The notes under the pieces: generated by a model
What the model saw: only the letters and a program-made list of their open reading frames with translations
What the model was told of the DNA's origin: nothing
Database searches by the model: none
Made by a program: the position numbers and the translations under genes
Part shown: positions 1 to 11,705 of the stretch, in pieces
How the letters are laid out: the number at the start of each line of letters is the position of its first letter
How positions within the stretch are numbered: the stretch's first letter is position 1
NCBI RefSeq assembly: GCF_008831285.2
Contig: NC_045141.1
Coordinates: 18,844,848-18,908,847, forward strand
Direction: 5' to 3'
Length of the DNA: 64,000 nucleotides
DNA from: Nymphaea colorata
Lineage: Eukaryota > Streptophyta > Magnoliopsida > Nymphaeales > Nymphaeaceae

Positions 1-674
1 TAAAACTAAACCCGAATCTGAATTCAACTGGATGTTTATATACATCCGAATTCGAATTCAATTGGATGTCATTTCTTAAATCCGGATTAGATTTGATTTT
101 TTTATCGAATATTAAACCTGTTTTTTATATACAATTTTTTTTGAAACATTTCCGTCAGATATCTAATTCAAATCAGATATATTTGACAACCCTATGTAAC
201 ATATGATCAAGAGCCCCGGTGGACCCAATTTGTTCCCCGGAGTTTTAGAATCATCCTTTGTTCAACAACTGGGCCTTGAGTCTCTTTACTTAGTGTCCCT
301 CAATAAAAAAGTTCTAGCTCTACTACTGCTGAAAAAAATTCAATTGCCTCCTATTGTTATGGGTTAAAGGAATAGTTCTCAAAAAATTTCAATTGTCTCC
401 TATTGTTATGGGCACGAATTGCTACACATTTCATCATACATCCAAGTAAATGAATGAAATTGATGTCATATCACCTATTTATTAAGTTGAAGCAATCCGG
501 TGACATAGTTCGGGAGCTATTGAGAAACACTAAATCTACAATAAAAATGCATAAATGAACATCATACTAACTGAACTTTGTTCCACAAAGCCTAAGCAAG
601 GAAGAAACCTTACAAAAGATGCAAAGTGGAGATCAAAGCAGTGGAGTGTATTCTTATTCTGATGATGATTAGCA
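1..674. other. 3' flank of SDR-A, no gene seen
   Basis: No convincing coding sequence. Bases 1-210 are AT-rich, with repeated gaattc/ggatgt words and a small palindrome (ggatgt...acatcc, about 30-50), which looks like a degraded MITE. Two imperfect direct copies of a stretch reading caattgcctcctattgttat lie at about 340 and 390. The part next to 674 should contain the 3' UTR of the minus-strand SDR gene; no clear polyadenylation signal was picked out. Confidence 0.4.
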
Positions 675-2078
675 TCATCCGTTCAATGGTTTTAGATGAG
701 ATCCAATGGTGAAACCCCCGTCGATCACAAGGTTATGGCCGCTGATGTACTTGGAATCATCACTGGCAAAGTACAAGGCGGCCTCTGCGACGTCCTCTGG
801 CTTAAGATTCATCCCTTTCAAGAACACATGCTTGTTGGTTTCAGTGTAGAACTGAGATTCATCGACACTGTTCCCTCCGGTGAACAGAGGAGTCAAGACT
901 GCATATGGGGACACGCAGTTGACTCTGATGCCAAACTCCCCCAGGTCCACCGCCATGCTCTTGCACAGGCCGGCAACCGCATGCTTCGACGTGCAGTAGG
1001 CGTGGCGCGATCGGCCGGCCTTCACGGAAGCCACGCTCGCCGTGAAAATTATGCTGCCTTGCCTCGCCGGAATCATGACCCTGGCGGCGTGCTTGGCTCC
1101 GAGGAAGCCACCGACCACGTTGACGCTCAAGACCCTCTCGAACATGGATTTCTCGATATCCGGCACGCTGGGGCACGACGGGCCAATGATGCCGGCGTTG
1201 TTGTACATGATGTCGAGCTTGCCGAACTTTGCGACGGTGCCATCGATGGCACCGGCCACGTCTTGTTCGATGGTGACATCGCAGTGGAAGTACATGGCGT
1301 CGTCACTGCCGTCGGAGCTCATTTCACGGCAGGCTTGCCGGCCAAGCTCGTCTTGGATATCGGCGATCACTACCTTGGCGCCGTGGCAATGGAACAACTT
1401 GGCAGTGGCCAGACCGATTCCGCTAGCTGCACCAGTTATAAGCGCTACTTTGCCTTTTAATCTGCAATCAGAGGGTTCATTTTTGAGTTCCATCGAGAGT
1501 TCAGTCATTTGTTCTATCAGATGATAAATTGCAGCTACTTTAAAAGTGTACTTGATCTGGTTTCTACTGTTCTTATTTTTAAATTTTAAAGTGAATTTCC
1601 AATTTTTTATCTTCAATTCACGTTCTTTACTAAAGAAAACAGTGAAATCTTCTTTGGGTACAAGAAATTTTTACACAAAATCTCTCATAAACTGATTTGT
1701 TTCGTCATGAAAGAAGTTGGCTACAATCACATTCACCCCATCTCTCTCTCTCTCTCTCTGTCTACAATGTAAAGAAAAAGAAGGGATATTTGGTGGAAGA
1801 TCTCAGAATTTCTGGAAATCTTGGCATGTTTTTTCTAGATATGTAGCATGATTGACAAGCAATCTGTTCTATTGTTTTCTATACCATTCTAGTTGAAACA
1901 GGGGGACCCCCATTTTTGGTAGGTGAGGCAAGCAACTGAAGATTAGTAAAAGAAACCAAACAAGAATAGAGAAACCAGTACATTGAAACACAGTTGGAAG
2001 CTTTATCTGAATCAGAGGAAGACCAACTCAAAAAATCTGCTACCTTTGTGCGACAGGATCGATTCGGGTGGTACTCAT
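675..2078 (-). CDS. SDR-A: short-chain dehydrogenase/reductase, SDR110C type (secoisolariciresinol dehydrogenase / xanthoxin dehydrogenase-like)
   Basis: Two exons: 2044-2078 (start codon 2076-2078) and 675-1461, separated by a 582-bp GT-AG phase-2 intron. The product is 273 aa, normal for the family. I preferred the spliced start because the long open frame upstream of 1461 runs through a good acceptor (ttgcag) and because the first exon gives MSTTRIDPVAQR, matching MSSSQLASVAQR of the paralog SDR-B, with the same 35-nt length. Visible motifs are the cofactor loop TGAASGIG (21-28), Asp46 after the second beta strand (predicts NAD(H) preference), NNAG (99-102), and the tetrad Asn126, Ser154, Tyr167 and Lys171. 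The family oxidises or reduces secondary alcohols and ketones of terpenoids, lignans or hormones; the substrate cannot be read from sequence. Probably cytosolic, as no targeting peptide is seen. It looks intact. The family call is firm, the substrate unknown. Confidence 0.9.
1741..1759. repeat. (TC)n microsatellite in SDR-A intron
   Basis: Nineteen bases of pure TC alternation inside the single intron of SDR-A. On the gene's own strand this is a GA tract. Confidence 0.9.
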
Positions 2079-2955
2079 CTCTAACAAGTGAGGAAGAATG
2101 AAATCCTTTTCCCTTTCTTCTTCTTCTTCTTTCTTCTACTGACATGCACATCGGGATACCACAGTAGCCTTCTACGGGCAATTAGAATATAATACCGTGG
2201 GGAGCCTAACTTCCTGCAGTAAAAATTGACGACAACCTTCAACCAGATCCAATTCATTTGTCCATATATCAGACATTTGCGGCAGTCCTTGTTGAGGTAA
2301 TCTTTTGACAAGTGGGAGAGCACTTTGATATAATTGTTAATTACCGGTAGTTTCTAATGACATTTCAATACAAACTCCTTTTTTCTTTTAATGGTGAAGC
2401 ACCAAATTCTTCCATTGACTTGCAATATGAAGAAATGCCTTCATAAGATGCAAACTTTCCACTTGTAAATTCAATCTGCATCACCTGTGATTAACAGATG
2501 CCGATGCAATCCAAGACCCTGAAAGCACGGGGAATTGGGGAGGAGAGGGCTTCAGGATTCATTTTCATATGGTAGGTTGTTAACCTCTTGCTCAGAGTCG
2601 TCGAATTTATATGATCATTGCCATGCATATTTGATGGTAGAGTTTGGTCTAAGCTCTAATCTAATTTACTACATCAGCACACACTAGGATAACAAACAAA
2701 AAAGAAATAAGTCAGCCTCAGCTGGCACATATCCGTATTCGTTGCCATATTACTGCCAATATTGATATCGACAACACTTTATTCGATTGGTTATCTGTCT
2801 GCAAACTGCCAATGCTGATATTGACAACATTGCATTCGATTCAAAGGTAGCGGCACATCGAAACAGTATAAGCGAGTAACCCTGGTTTGATTTTCATAAG
2901 CATCAACTCTTAAAGCATGACAGTGGTGGAGCGATACGTACTTGGTTGTAGTACC
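2079..2955. other. Upstream region of SDR-A
   Basis: This should hold the 5' UTR and promoter of the minus-strand SDR-A gene. A (CTT)-rich tract at about 2112-2136 would be a GA-rich 5' UTR on the gene strand. Weak AT-rich candidates for a TATA box lie near 2188 and 2326, but none stands out. A 53-bp tandem duplication starts at 2753 and 2806 (ctgccaat...attcgatt). No other gene is seen. Confidence 0.35.
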
Positions 2956-3203
2956 TGAGCATCCTGTCGGCCTGGTCCGGCTCGATAAGAGTCAGGCCTA
3001 GGTCAGCCAGATGCCTGAAACCCGGGCCCAGGTCCGATACCCGAACTCGGGCTATGCCCGGCCCCATTAAATTTAAAAATACATTATTAAATAAAATTAA
3101 TAAAAATTAAGAAAAAAATAAGTCCTCGAGCCTGCTTTTTCAGCCCGAGTCCGATCGGGCCGGATATCGGGTACTCGGGCCCGTTGCTCAGGCTTACTTG
3201 GTT
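2956..3203. mobile_element. MITE-like element, GC-rich arms around an AT-rich core
   Basis: Two GC-rich arms of imperfect inverted similarity flank about 60 bp of nearly pure A/T (about 3065-3120). The outer ends carry cctgagca and tgctcagg in opposite orientation (about 2956 and 3187). Both arms are full of words such as cccgggcccaggtccgatac and cgggtactcgggcccg. Non-coding. Similar GC-arm/AT-core blocks occur near 11.75, 20.87 and 58.95 kb. Boundaries are approximate and no target-site duplication was established. Confidence 0.5.
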
Positions 3204-5600
3204 GAGAGACATTCATAATGACATTTTATATGTATAAATATAAAAATTTAATGTTAAACAATATAAAATAAAGGTTTCATTTTTATTGAATTATGTGGGC
3301 CATTGCCCACACATACCCACATGTAACTTCGCCCCATAAGCATGGTGTATCTCTTGGTTTCAACTCTTTGCGCAAGCTAAAGCAAGGTGTATCTCAATCA
3401 TGCATGGCACCTAAATAATGCGCTTCTTGAGGGTTCACGTCCGGATCTTCCTTCGACTAATTAAAAGAACAGTGGTCTAAGTAAACAATCAAAGCTCAAG
3501 ATTAAGCAGATCGATCTATCTGCATTGGATTTACGTAAACCGTATATGAGTCCAAGATGGGCTGTTCTTATTCTCTAGTACAGAACTTTGATTTGTGGCC
3601 AAGAGAAAGCAGCGTTGGTAGCTAGATGACGAAGGTTGACAGCTAAAAAAAATTGACATTTCAAGGAAAAAAGTGTCATGTACACTGGTCCACCAGCCTA
3701 ACCAACAACTTTTTTTGCTTTTTCTAGCCTGTCAGATAAGCACCACTGTCATTGTTGACACCGATGCCGCTCAAGAAAACTTTAGAGAAACTTTAGAGTG
3801 GTAGGAATGAACCAGGAAACTTTAGAGAAGATCTTGAAACACAGCTAAAAAGATTGGCAATAGTAAATCCCATAAGCCTTTTTCACCAAAGTTTTAGGCC
3901 ATTATTTGAAAGCAACGGTGTGGCTGTTAACCTTAATAATTTACCATAATTAATATAATAAAGGGATCAAAATATTAATGATAAATTCATTAATTTGCAT
4001 TACTTTTCTTAACTATACCTGATAAAATTAACACGAGTAACTATATCAGCATACCTTAGCTTTTATTAGTATTTAAGATAATTATGTGCTGATCATTTTT
4101 TTTTTTAATTCAACCAAGGTTACAAAATAAAAACTGATCGTATTATTAAGGTTAGAGCAATCTGTAAATATCGGTATTCATCACAATGTGCTCGGAATAT
4201 GCTGCTGACAGTAAATGTCAGCAAAATCTTGATCCATCAATTCCACATATTTTTATGGTGGCTCATCTAAGTGCATCAATGAAGCGGGTGAGAGTATGTA
4301 CCCAAGTTGGGGGTCACCTAACTTTGTTGAATTCCACTGGACTCTAGCTTACCTGGGAATATTAGTACTCCAAGTGATGGTACTTGGGAGACCATGACCA
4401 TGACATTTTTGGAAGTCATGGCAATGAAAATGTACTTTCCCAACCTCTAATTTTAACACCTACTCTTGAATAATGCATGTTTAGGGATCCAAACTTATAC
4501 CCACAAAATTAAATTAATGTGAGTGAAGGACAATTATTTTTGTGCATTATTTGATGTTGGAACAGTTCAATCAGCAGAAAAATCACCAACTTGTGGCTAG
4601 GGGGCATACTTTGGCACGCCTACACATTATTTGGAGCAGGTCATATGGGAGGCCACAGGTCCAAGTCCATTCCTTTTAGAACCTATAGACCTCCCACCCC
4701 TTGGTGTTTTTTTTTTTTCCCTAATTTTTAACGTGAAAAAATCACACATTATTTGATCGCACTTTTATGGGCCTTTTGGTAATGTGAGCACCAACCAATA
4801 AACTGTTTCATGAGTTTGTTTTAAAGATTGAAATATATTCATGAAACACTATAACATAGTATTCCTGAAAGATTAGGGTAGATTGATAAAACAATTTGTT
4901 ATTGTTTTCATTGTCAATTTGACATTAGAAACACCATGTGAGCATTATATGAATAAATCCCGAAGATTGAGCAGATTTGTGGAACATTTGTTCAAGCGTT
5001 TTATGAATTTTTTCCGTAGTTAAGATAGATTTATAAAACATTCACACCGTGTTTATAATTTCCCTATTGAACAAAACATATACGATGTCATGTCCTGTCT
5101 ATCCTGTCATTAGTGTTTATATCCATGCTTGATGGTTTTAGGAACAAAATACTATGTTTTTTTGTCTAGCGTTTATTTTTGTCATTGTCTATCTTATCCG
5201 TTCTGTACATTGTTTGATTTGTGTTATATCCATTCTACACGTTCTGTTCAATATTTGCATTATAATTGTTCCTTTTGTCCATTTGTTTGATAATCAGACC
5301 ACTCTGTTTTGTTGGTTTCACTTGTTTGTCTAATGTTTTCACAATTAGAGACACCATACAAAATTTATGAGAAAAAATCATTCATCATTTCTAAGTTCAA
5401 AAGAAAACAGTATGTTATATCAATAATATTATAAAATTCATAACAAAAAACAGATAAATCACAATCAACACAATTAATAATCCGGTCAACTCAAAATACT
5501 ACATAGAATACAAATAAAGCAAAATTAACTTCATAACTTCGAACAAAAATATTATCAAGGTTAGATGTTCAGATGTTCAAGTAAACATTTTATCAAATAA
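3204..5600. other. AT-rich intergenic DNA
   Basis: No gene is supported; open frames are short and interrupted. About 3293-3335 contains a gggccattgcccacac motif shared with 22590-22620, so it is a piece of a dispersed repeat. The words accgatgccg and gtaaatgtcagc near 3760 and 4215 belong to a theme that also recurs around 10.87 and 14.58 kb. Confidence 0.4.
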
Positions 5601-6700
5601 CGATGGCAACAAAGAATATCAATGTTGGTTGATGTGCAGTGTGAGCACATTCCGGCGACACTCTTGCAAACCTGGGGAAATTAGTGAGATTCACCTCCTC
5701 TTACCCCCAAGATTGAATGTAGATGGAGTGAATAAGAACAATCTATTGGATTGTTCTAAAAGAAGGCAAAAATACCTCTGGAGAAGGACGGGACAATTAG
5801 CCATTGCCAAGTCGATTCAAACGACGCCAAAGCAAGCACAGGTCAAGATTCAAAATTTCCCCTGTTGAAACTTTCAATCTCTTAATCGGTTCAATCTGCT
5901 ATCTCACCGGCGATTCTATATCTTCTCTGATCGATAGAAAATAGATCTTCTCTGATTGATAAAAGATTTTGGGCAGTGCTCGATCGTCACCAGTCGACCC
6001 GACCGATTAAACTGGGGGTGAAAAGATAGGACGGACAAGCGAAGGGTTTTCAATCTTTTAGCTTTTTCCTTTTTCTTGTTTACTCAACAGATTTTGCGTG
6101 ATTGAGTTTTCCGGTACAGTGAAAGCAGAGTGGACAACAATGCCGTGAGGGTTCTTCACAGCAAGAACAACTCTCCGGTTGAATTTTCTCCGATGTGGTT
6201 CTTGGTTTATGACAAAAATCGCGTTGATGTTGCTTCTCCTTTTGGGTATCCACCGTTCCATCTATAAGTCTTGGTGCCAAGATGGACGTTGTCAGTGATC
6301 CTCGTCTCATCTTTGAGGCCACCATTGTTGCGGAAAGTGGAAGGGAGGGAGAGAAAGATATATCAGAAAAACATGTTCCTGGAGGGTCTGAAAATGAGTC
6401 TGCCCCTCTTCCAGTTCTTCTTTGGTGCTTCTTCCTCATCTTATCGCCAAATTGCTAAGCTTTTTATGCTTAGTTGTGCAGTGATGTGGGGAAAATCGGT
6501 GTGTTTGTCAACATATCATGCTAACACCCCCCTTCAACCCTGGTTACGTTAACGATGGGGAGTGAAAGTGGCTGTTTGAGAGCTTTGGCCAAAAGTTAAG
6601 CGGTGATTTGTGGAAAATGAAACTTTGGGCGGTAGTTTGTGATTCGGCCAAAATTGGGCTGTCATCTAAAATTTTCAATATAAAATTCCAAAAGGATTGA
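5601..6700. other. Unassigned block of higher GC, open frames on both strands
   Basis: A stretch less AT-rich than its flanks, with overlapping open frames on both strands (5629-5868 plus, 6080-6439 minus, 6271-6552 plus). No domain or family is recognisable in any of them and splice continuity could not be built. It may be a decayed gene or the non-coding part of a transposon. Function unknown. Confidence 0.25.
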
Positions 6701-6811
6701 ATAGGAAAATTAAACAGATCAACTTCACACTAAAAAATTACCAGTTTACTTTTCAGCAGGGCAGGAGACGAGCTAGGAATTTTTCTTTTAGAATGAGTGG
6801 AACAGTTCAGG

Positions 6812-6815
<4 letters not shown>

Positions 6816-6867
<52 letters not shown>
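6816..6867. repeat. (TA)26 microsatellite
   Basis: Fifty-two bases of uninterrupted TA alternation. A short Tyr-Ile-rich open frame crossing it is an artefact of the repeat. Confidence 0.97.
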
Positions 6868-6870
<3 letters not shown>

Positions 6871-7258
6871 CCCCATGTGCATAGCCATCTTTCAAAAGCT
6901 TTAAATTTTTTTTCTCTCTCTTCCTCTCTCTCTCCCTCTGCTTGATGGGTACTTTGTCATCCTAACTTGTCTCCTTTGAATGTAAGGGATGGCGTCAAGG
7001 GATGGAGTCAGGAATTTTTCATTGCAGGATCAAACTAGGGTTTTAAAATTTTTATAGGAATAAAATTTTTCAAATTAATACATATGTTAAAGTAAAATTT
7101 TCAAACTTTACATATAAATTTTTGAATTTTTGAAATCTGAGGAAAGGAGGTAACCAAGGCTCTTGCTGCCCCCTGACTCTCTCTCTCTCTCTGGCAAGCT
7201 AGGGATAGAGAGAGAGGGGTCCCTGCCATATTATATCTAAGAAACTAAATTAAACTCT
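6868..7258. other. Intergenic DNA with CT/GA tracts
   Basis: Nothing coding. CT-rich tracts lie near 6913-6940 and 7176-7193, with a GA tract at about 7207-7218. The ggagtcagg...ccccctgactc frame around 7000-7175 resembles the ends of the ggggcgga-type elements seen at 8.1 and 36.5 kb. Confidence 0.35.
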
Positions 7259-7825
7259 CATAGTGGTGCTACTATCTGCATGAGTATGCAAATGATTTAC
7301 ACACAATACAATAATTGTTTGGGATATGAATTCAAGAAGTTGGATTTACCGAAAATGAATCACATTCAATTGTTAATCAGATGCAAATATGCCATAACAT
7401 TTTTTCCTAGCAAATCGGTTATTTAACTGCCCAATTTTTTTAACATCAAAATCTAATATACAGGTAGAAATTCAGATACGTTTCTATCTTTTTGTTATTT
7501 GAGAATGAATTCCATTGCAAATCAAATTAGGCACTATTTGAATGGTCAAATATTGTTTTAGCAAAATCAAACGCAAATATGACCAGTGAGATCTCTACTT
7601 TGCTGAACGATGTGGTCTACCGACCACAGCTCATACTTCATAAACATCAGTCTACAGCCTATTTTCTTGAATTCAGTTTAAAATAACATTTTTTCATACG
7701 TTAAGGGCTGTTTCTCACCTAAATTTCATTGAATTGCATTAATACAAAGCAGCTAATCTTACCAACTAGTCTGTATCTTTTACATCAGTTCAACTGTGCC
7801 TGAACATGTGCACTACGTCAAATTG
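7259..7825. repeat. Dispersed ~550-bp repeat, copy 1
   Basis: Collinear with 13435-13945. Shared landmarks in order: tagtggtgc...tatctgcatgagtatg; aattcaag(a/t)agttggattta; a block around aacatcaaaatctaat and acaggtagaaattc; aattccattgcaaatcaaat; cattaatacaaagcagctaa; ctgaacatgtgca. Similarity is patchy with indels, so the copies are old. Non-coding, with no terminal repeats found. It may be a decayed transposon or duplicated SDR-cluster DNA. Confidence 0.65.
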
Positions 7826-8134
7826 CGCTTATAAATGGCTGCCGCACCTGTGTCGCACATGTGTCAATGCTAATGTTAGTGTTGGTGCTTCTTCCACACA
7901 ACACATCTACTTCGATCAGCCGAATTGGGTCAAAACTGACTATTTTAAATGTGCGCATAGCTAAACTATCTCTAACACAAAAACTTTATATGTAAATATA
8001 AGTAAATAAGGATACTAAACAGTCACATAGCTATATAACAAATCATTTATATACATATATATACATCATTGCTGCATTCACACCTATATATTTTTTAAAT
8101 GATCGCATCCACGCCCTCCACCCCCATGTTACAT

Positions 8135-8320
8135 ACAGGGGCGGAGGGGCGCGTAGGCCATGGCCCCATCCTGGCTAATGAAAAAAAAAATTACATTGAA
8201 AAAAATATAATTTTTCGCCATGTATTTTTTGGATTTGAATTCAATTTGGCCTTATCCAGATCCAGAGGTTGGACTGTCGGCCCTTCCTGAAAAAAATCCT
8301 GACTTCACTCCTGGTTACAT
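8135..8320 (+). mobile_element. MITE-like element of the ggggcgga family
   Basis: Begins near caggggcggaggggcg, followed by gccatggccccatcctggc, an A-rich stretch, tattttttggatttgaattc and a tail with cttcactcctggtt. The same order occurs at 36470-36604 and, inverted, at 11495-11700. Non-coding. The repeated start and order support an element; exact ends are not fixed. Confidence 0.55.
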
Positions 8321-9063
8321 AGCATGTGCATGATGCAGGAAAAGGACATGAGCATGCACATCAAGTTGAACTGGCACCTGCTTTATTGAGATGGACATGC
8401 AAAATCTTGTGGTAAAGGCAATGAAAGGGTATGAACCTTTTGTTATTTTTTTATTTCCAGTAGTTCATCTTTCACATCACTTTCTTGGTGCCAACTGAAC
8501 ACGTGAAGCATGCAAAGAAAGGGCATGAACAGTGAGTTTATTTGGCACCACCTTCCGAAATCCTGTGGTAACAACAGTAGAAGTTTATTTTTCACACATT
8601 GCCTATTTGTTCTTTCTTTTCCTTCAAAAGGATCGAAGGCAGAGTTGAGGTCAGATCTACCAGTCTATTCTAAGGCTGTCTCCAGAACAGCAGGAACAAA
8701 AGGGTCCTGTATGCTTGCTTTTTTTCTGGAACAAAGATAATTTCGTCTTTTGGTCGTCTCTCAGGAAGCTAAACTGGCAGTCATGCTTGTTCCTTGTTTG
8801 ATTCATTAAGCTGGAACACGGGTGGAGAAAGATCTCTGTGGCAACTCATCGTCTTTGCCCCAGCTGAGGCATGTTTAAGAGAGTTGCAGGGATGGATAAG
8901 AATCACTGTGGCAGCCTTTGCCTTCATTTTTGCACACCCAAAGATGTAATCTGAGTTTTCTGGTTAGCAAAAGGAAAAGAGGAACAGTAAAAACTTTTTT
9001 TGGTGGTTGAAAAAAAAAAAAGACATGGCTATGTTCTTGACAGAAATGATAATGTTTTTAACA
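8321..9063. other. Intergenic DNA
   Basis: No gene recognised. A 76-codon open frame at 8510-8740 has no recognisable domain. The words acatggctatgttcttg near 9023 recur at 14563. Confidence 0.3.
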
Positions 9064-9068
9064 TATAA

Positions 9069-9746
9069 TGTAATGACCTGACCCGACCCATTCTTAGGGT
9101 CGGGCTCCTGATCCGATGGATCCATACCCGTCCCCTAGCAATTTCTGTTTTGGCTCTAAAAAAGATAAGAACCAATACAGCCAAACACTTTAACAACCAT
9201 TTTTATAAATCTTTGAATGTTTCTCACAATCTTCAATATAGGACTATAAGACACACATGTTCACGCGTGTGGGACCTCAGGTATAAGTGTTGAATCATGC
9301 TTTGATACCAAAGTAATGACCCAACCCACTTTCACGTCAGGTTCAGACTCCTGGTCCAACGAATCCCAACTTTCATCCGAGTAATTTTGGTTCCAACTCT
9401 AAAAAGACAAGGAACCAGTCAAAAACATGATAACGAGTCACTTGTCAGATTGGCCGGACTGGCCCTAAATTGCCTCAAAAAGATGATAACGAGTCAAGGT
9501 TGGCCCATTTTGCCCCTAACTAGGCCCATCTCGCCCTGACTTGGCCTGAATCGCTTGATTTTGGTTATTTTAAAATTCAACCAAGTCGATGAGTCAACTC
9601 ATTGACTTGATGACCTCGTTATCTGCCGTTCGAGTTCGAGTTACGGGTTTGCGATTAGGACAATTAACCACTTTGACAACCTTCTTTATAAGCTTGTAAA
9701 GACTTTTTACAATCTTTAATATAATACTAAACTTTAGGGTGTTACA
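9069..9746 (-). mobile_element. TRIM-like non-autonomous LTR element with target-site duplication
   Basis: The element runs from tgtaatgacc to gggtgttaca and is flanked on both sides by tataa (9064-9068 and 9747-9751). Two related LTR-like parts can be aligned: about 9069-9240, and about 9312-9746 with extra sequence inserted at about 9430-9655. Between them, the complement of 9299-9310 reads TGGTATCAAAGC, one mismatch from the usual initiator-tRNA-Met primer site, so transcription orientation is minus. No coding capacity. The left LTR lacks its inner end compared with the related element at 52777-53172. Confidence 0.75.
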
Positions 9747-9977
9747 TATAATATATGTGTCACATCAAAATGCATCATTTGAGTAACTATAGGAGAATGG
9801 ATGAGCCACAATGTCCCAAACTTCCTGTTTAATCGTAAGATGAGCTGGGTGGTTGAAGAACCACAGTTGATCTATACTCCTTGGGATTGTAGGTGATCTC
9901 CACTCCAAGTCAGCCTAGGAGGTTAATAAATTGTGGCACTAAATGATGTCAATATCTCTACCGGTTGAGTGAAGAAG

Positions 9978-10135
9978 TGCTGGAAAGTAAGACGAATGTG
10001 CCCATTAGATCACAGATGCACCTCAAACATTATTCTATCTATTGTGGGCAAGCTGGGTTTAAGCAGAGAACTTCGAGGAAGTTGTACCTTTTCCTGGTGC
10101 TGCTTTTGCCTTACCACTTGTTCTCTTAAAAGCCA
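9978..10135. repeat. Fragment of SDR-type 3' flanking sequence
   Basis: A stretch running from gaatgtgcccattagatcac through acctcaaacatt, ttgtgggcaagctgggttt and gcagag is collinear with 14090-14225 and with 17450-17525 downstream of SDR-B. This marks it as a piece of duplicated SDR-cluster DNA without its coding part. Confidence 0.5.
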
Positions 10136-10159
10136 AAGACTTATGTTTCTCAATAACGT

Positions 10160-10530
10160 TAAGTTGCGTTTGTTTCGCCACATATTTGAGATTTAGGGTG
10201 ATATGAGATTCCTAAGATCCCAAGTCTATGGATTTAAAATCCAACCACTCCCCTTTTCCATCTGACCATAAATCTATTGTTTTTAACATGTAGCATGGAT
10301 TTCATGCAAAGTTGTGTTTGTTTCGCCACAGATTTGAGATTTAGGGCGACATGAATCTCATGTCTATGGATTTAAGATCGAACCACCCCCTTGTCCCATG
10401 TGACCTCAATTCTATTGTTTTTAATATGTAGCATGGATTTCATGCTATTGAGATCCTCAGTTTAAACAAACTGAAGATCTTTCAAAACACACCTTTTTAT
10501 GTAGCCTCGAATCTAAATGCAACCTAACTT
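10160..10530. mobile_element. MITE with internal tandem duplication
   Basis: Ends are related as inverted repeats: agttgcgtttgttt near 10161 and ctaaatgcaacct near 10515. Inside, a unit of about 145-150 bp is present twice in tandem (from gcgtttgtttcgccac... at about 10165 and gtgtttgtttcgccac... at about 10313), both ending with gtagcatggatttcatgc. Non-coding, hAT-style MITE by appearance. Confidence 0.6.
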
Positions 10531-11494
10531 CTTCTGATCAAACGCTGTTGAAAAAAAAAAAACCGACGAAAGCAAACTACAGTGCTAGTGAGTGATAAAT
10601 GATCAGTCGGCTTGGTCATTATTTAAGTTCCTATAGCCATAGTTGGTGAGCATGTGCAAACACCAAACCAATAATGTAAAAGCAACACTGCGTTGCTGGT
10701 TTCTTCTCAACATCGTTCCCCGAGTTCGACCCAGCACTCACTACTTAATAACTACCAAATAAATTATCTGGTGCGTGCAAGGTTTCAATTGGCACTACAC
10801 CGCAAAAATCTTGCTATATTGAGGCCAAGAAACTCATCATATTAACTTTTAACCCTAGTATTGCCAATGTCAGCATCGGTGTGACAATGGTTGGACATAA
10901 TTTTGGTATTCTCTTAATGTGTGGATTCAATAAGAGATTCATATTTGACTAGTAATTAGATGCAAATACGATACATCAAATATTAAAATTTTCTAACTTT
11001 GGTACATGTAAAATTTGGATATGATAATGTATTTTGGCCATTCAAATGTGAATCTGAATATTTTAATATTATTATACTAGCTTATGTTTGATTCAAACAT
11101 GACCTCTTGACACCCTTGTGGCGTATTGGCAGATACATATCTGTTTACAAACTTTTTTAATTTTTACATCTAAAAATTAATTTAAAAGTAATTGACAAGC
11201 AAAAATTATTGTTTTTAGTTTGTATTTGGTCCAATTTCGAGGTATATACAGTCAATAACATAAGCTGATGTGATCCAATATTGACAATTAATACTGCCAA
11301 TCTTGTTCACAATTAAGGCTCTTAATTTCAACCCCTTACCATGTGGATAGTGCTTGTTGGCATTTTCATTTGAAGTAAATTGTGGAAGAATTACAGAAAG
11401 ATAAGTTGATTCCAACTTCTGCATTTGGGGGATGCCACAATTGATTCAGCCAGCAGCTGGTAGGTAGCCAGTTGGTGTCATCAAATCAAGTGGT
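10531..11494. other. Intergenic DNA with repeat fragments
   Basis: No gene. About 10700-10760 carries a ccgagttcgacccagc word that resembles an inverted tRNA-type B box, possibly a SINE trace. About 10855-11060 shares short blocks (gccaatgtcagcatcggtg; taattagatgcaaata) with the dispersed repeat copies at 7.3 and 13.5 kb. Otherwise AT-rich and featureless. Confidence 0.35.
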
Positions 11495-11705
11495 ACGGAG
11501 CGAGAATCTTTTTCAGGGGTGGGGCAAACGGTCCATCGAACTTATCCGGGTAGGGCCAAACTAAACCCGAATCCAAAAAATACATTACACAACTAAAACT
11601 TTTAAATTTTAATTTTTCTTTTTCAATTAGCTGGGGTGGGCCCACGGCCTGAGCGAGACCCCTCCCTCCACCCCAGGTAGTAGGGAAATGATACCAAGGG
11701 GTTTT
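11495..11705 (-). mobile_element. MITE-like element of the ggggcgga family, inverted copy
   Basis: Read on the minus strand, this gives ggggtggagggaggggtc, then ccgtgggcccaccccagc, an A-rich stretch, tattttttggattcgggttt and cccacccctgaaaaag. That is the same order as at 8135-8320. Non-coding. Confidence 0.5.

Noticed and set aside
1042-1524. Plus-strand open frames of 160 and 254 codons over the SDR-A gene
   Set aside because: They are antisense shadows of the well-supported minus-strand SDR coding exon.
1462-1616. Upstream extension of the SDR-A frame beginning MKIKNWKFTLKFK
   Set aside because: It crosses a good splice acceptor, is Lys/Phe-rich intron translation, and a better first exon at 2044-2078 matches the paralog.
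6697-6945. Tyr-Ile-rich 82-codon frame
   Set aside because: Created by the (TA)26 microsatellite.
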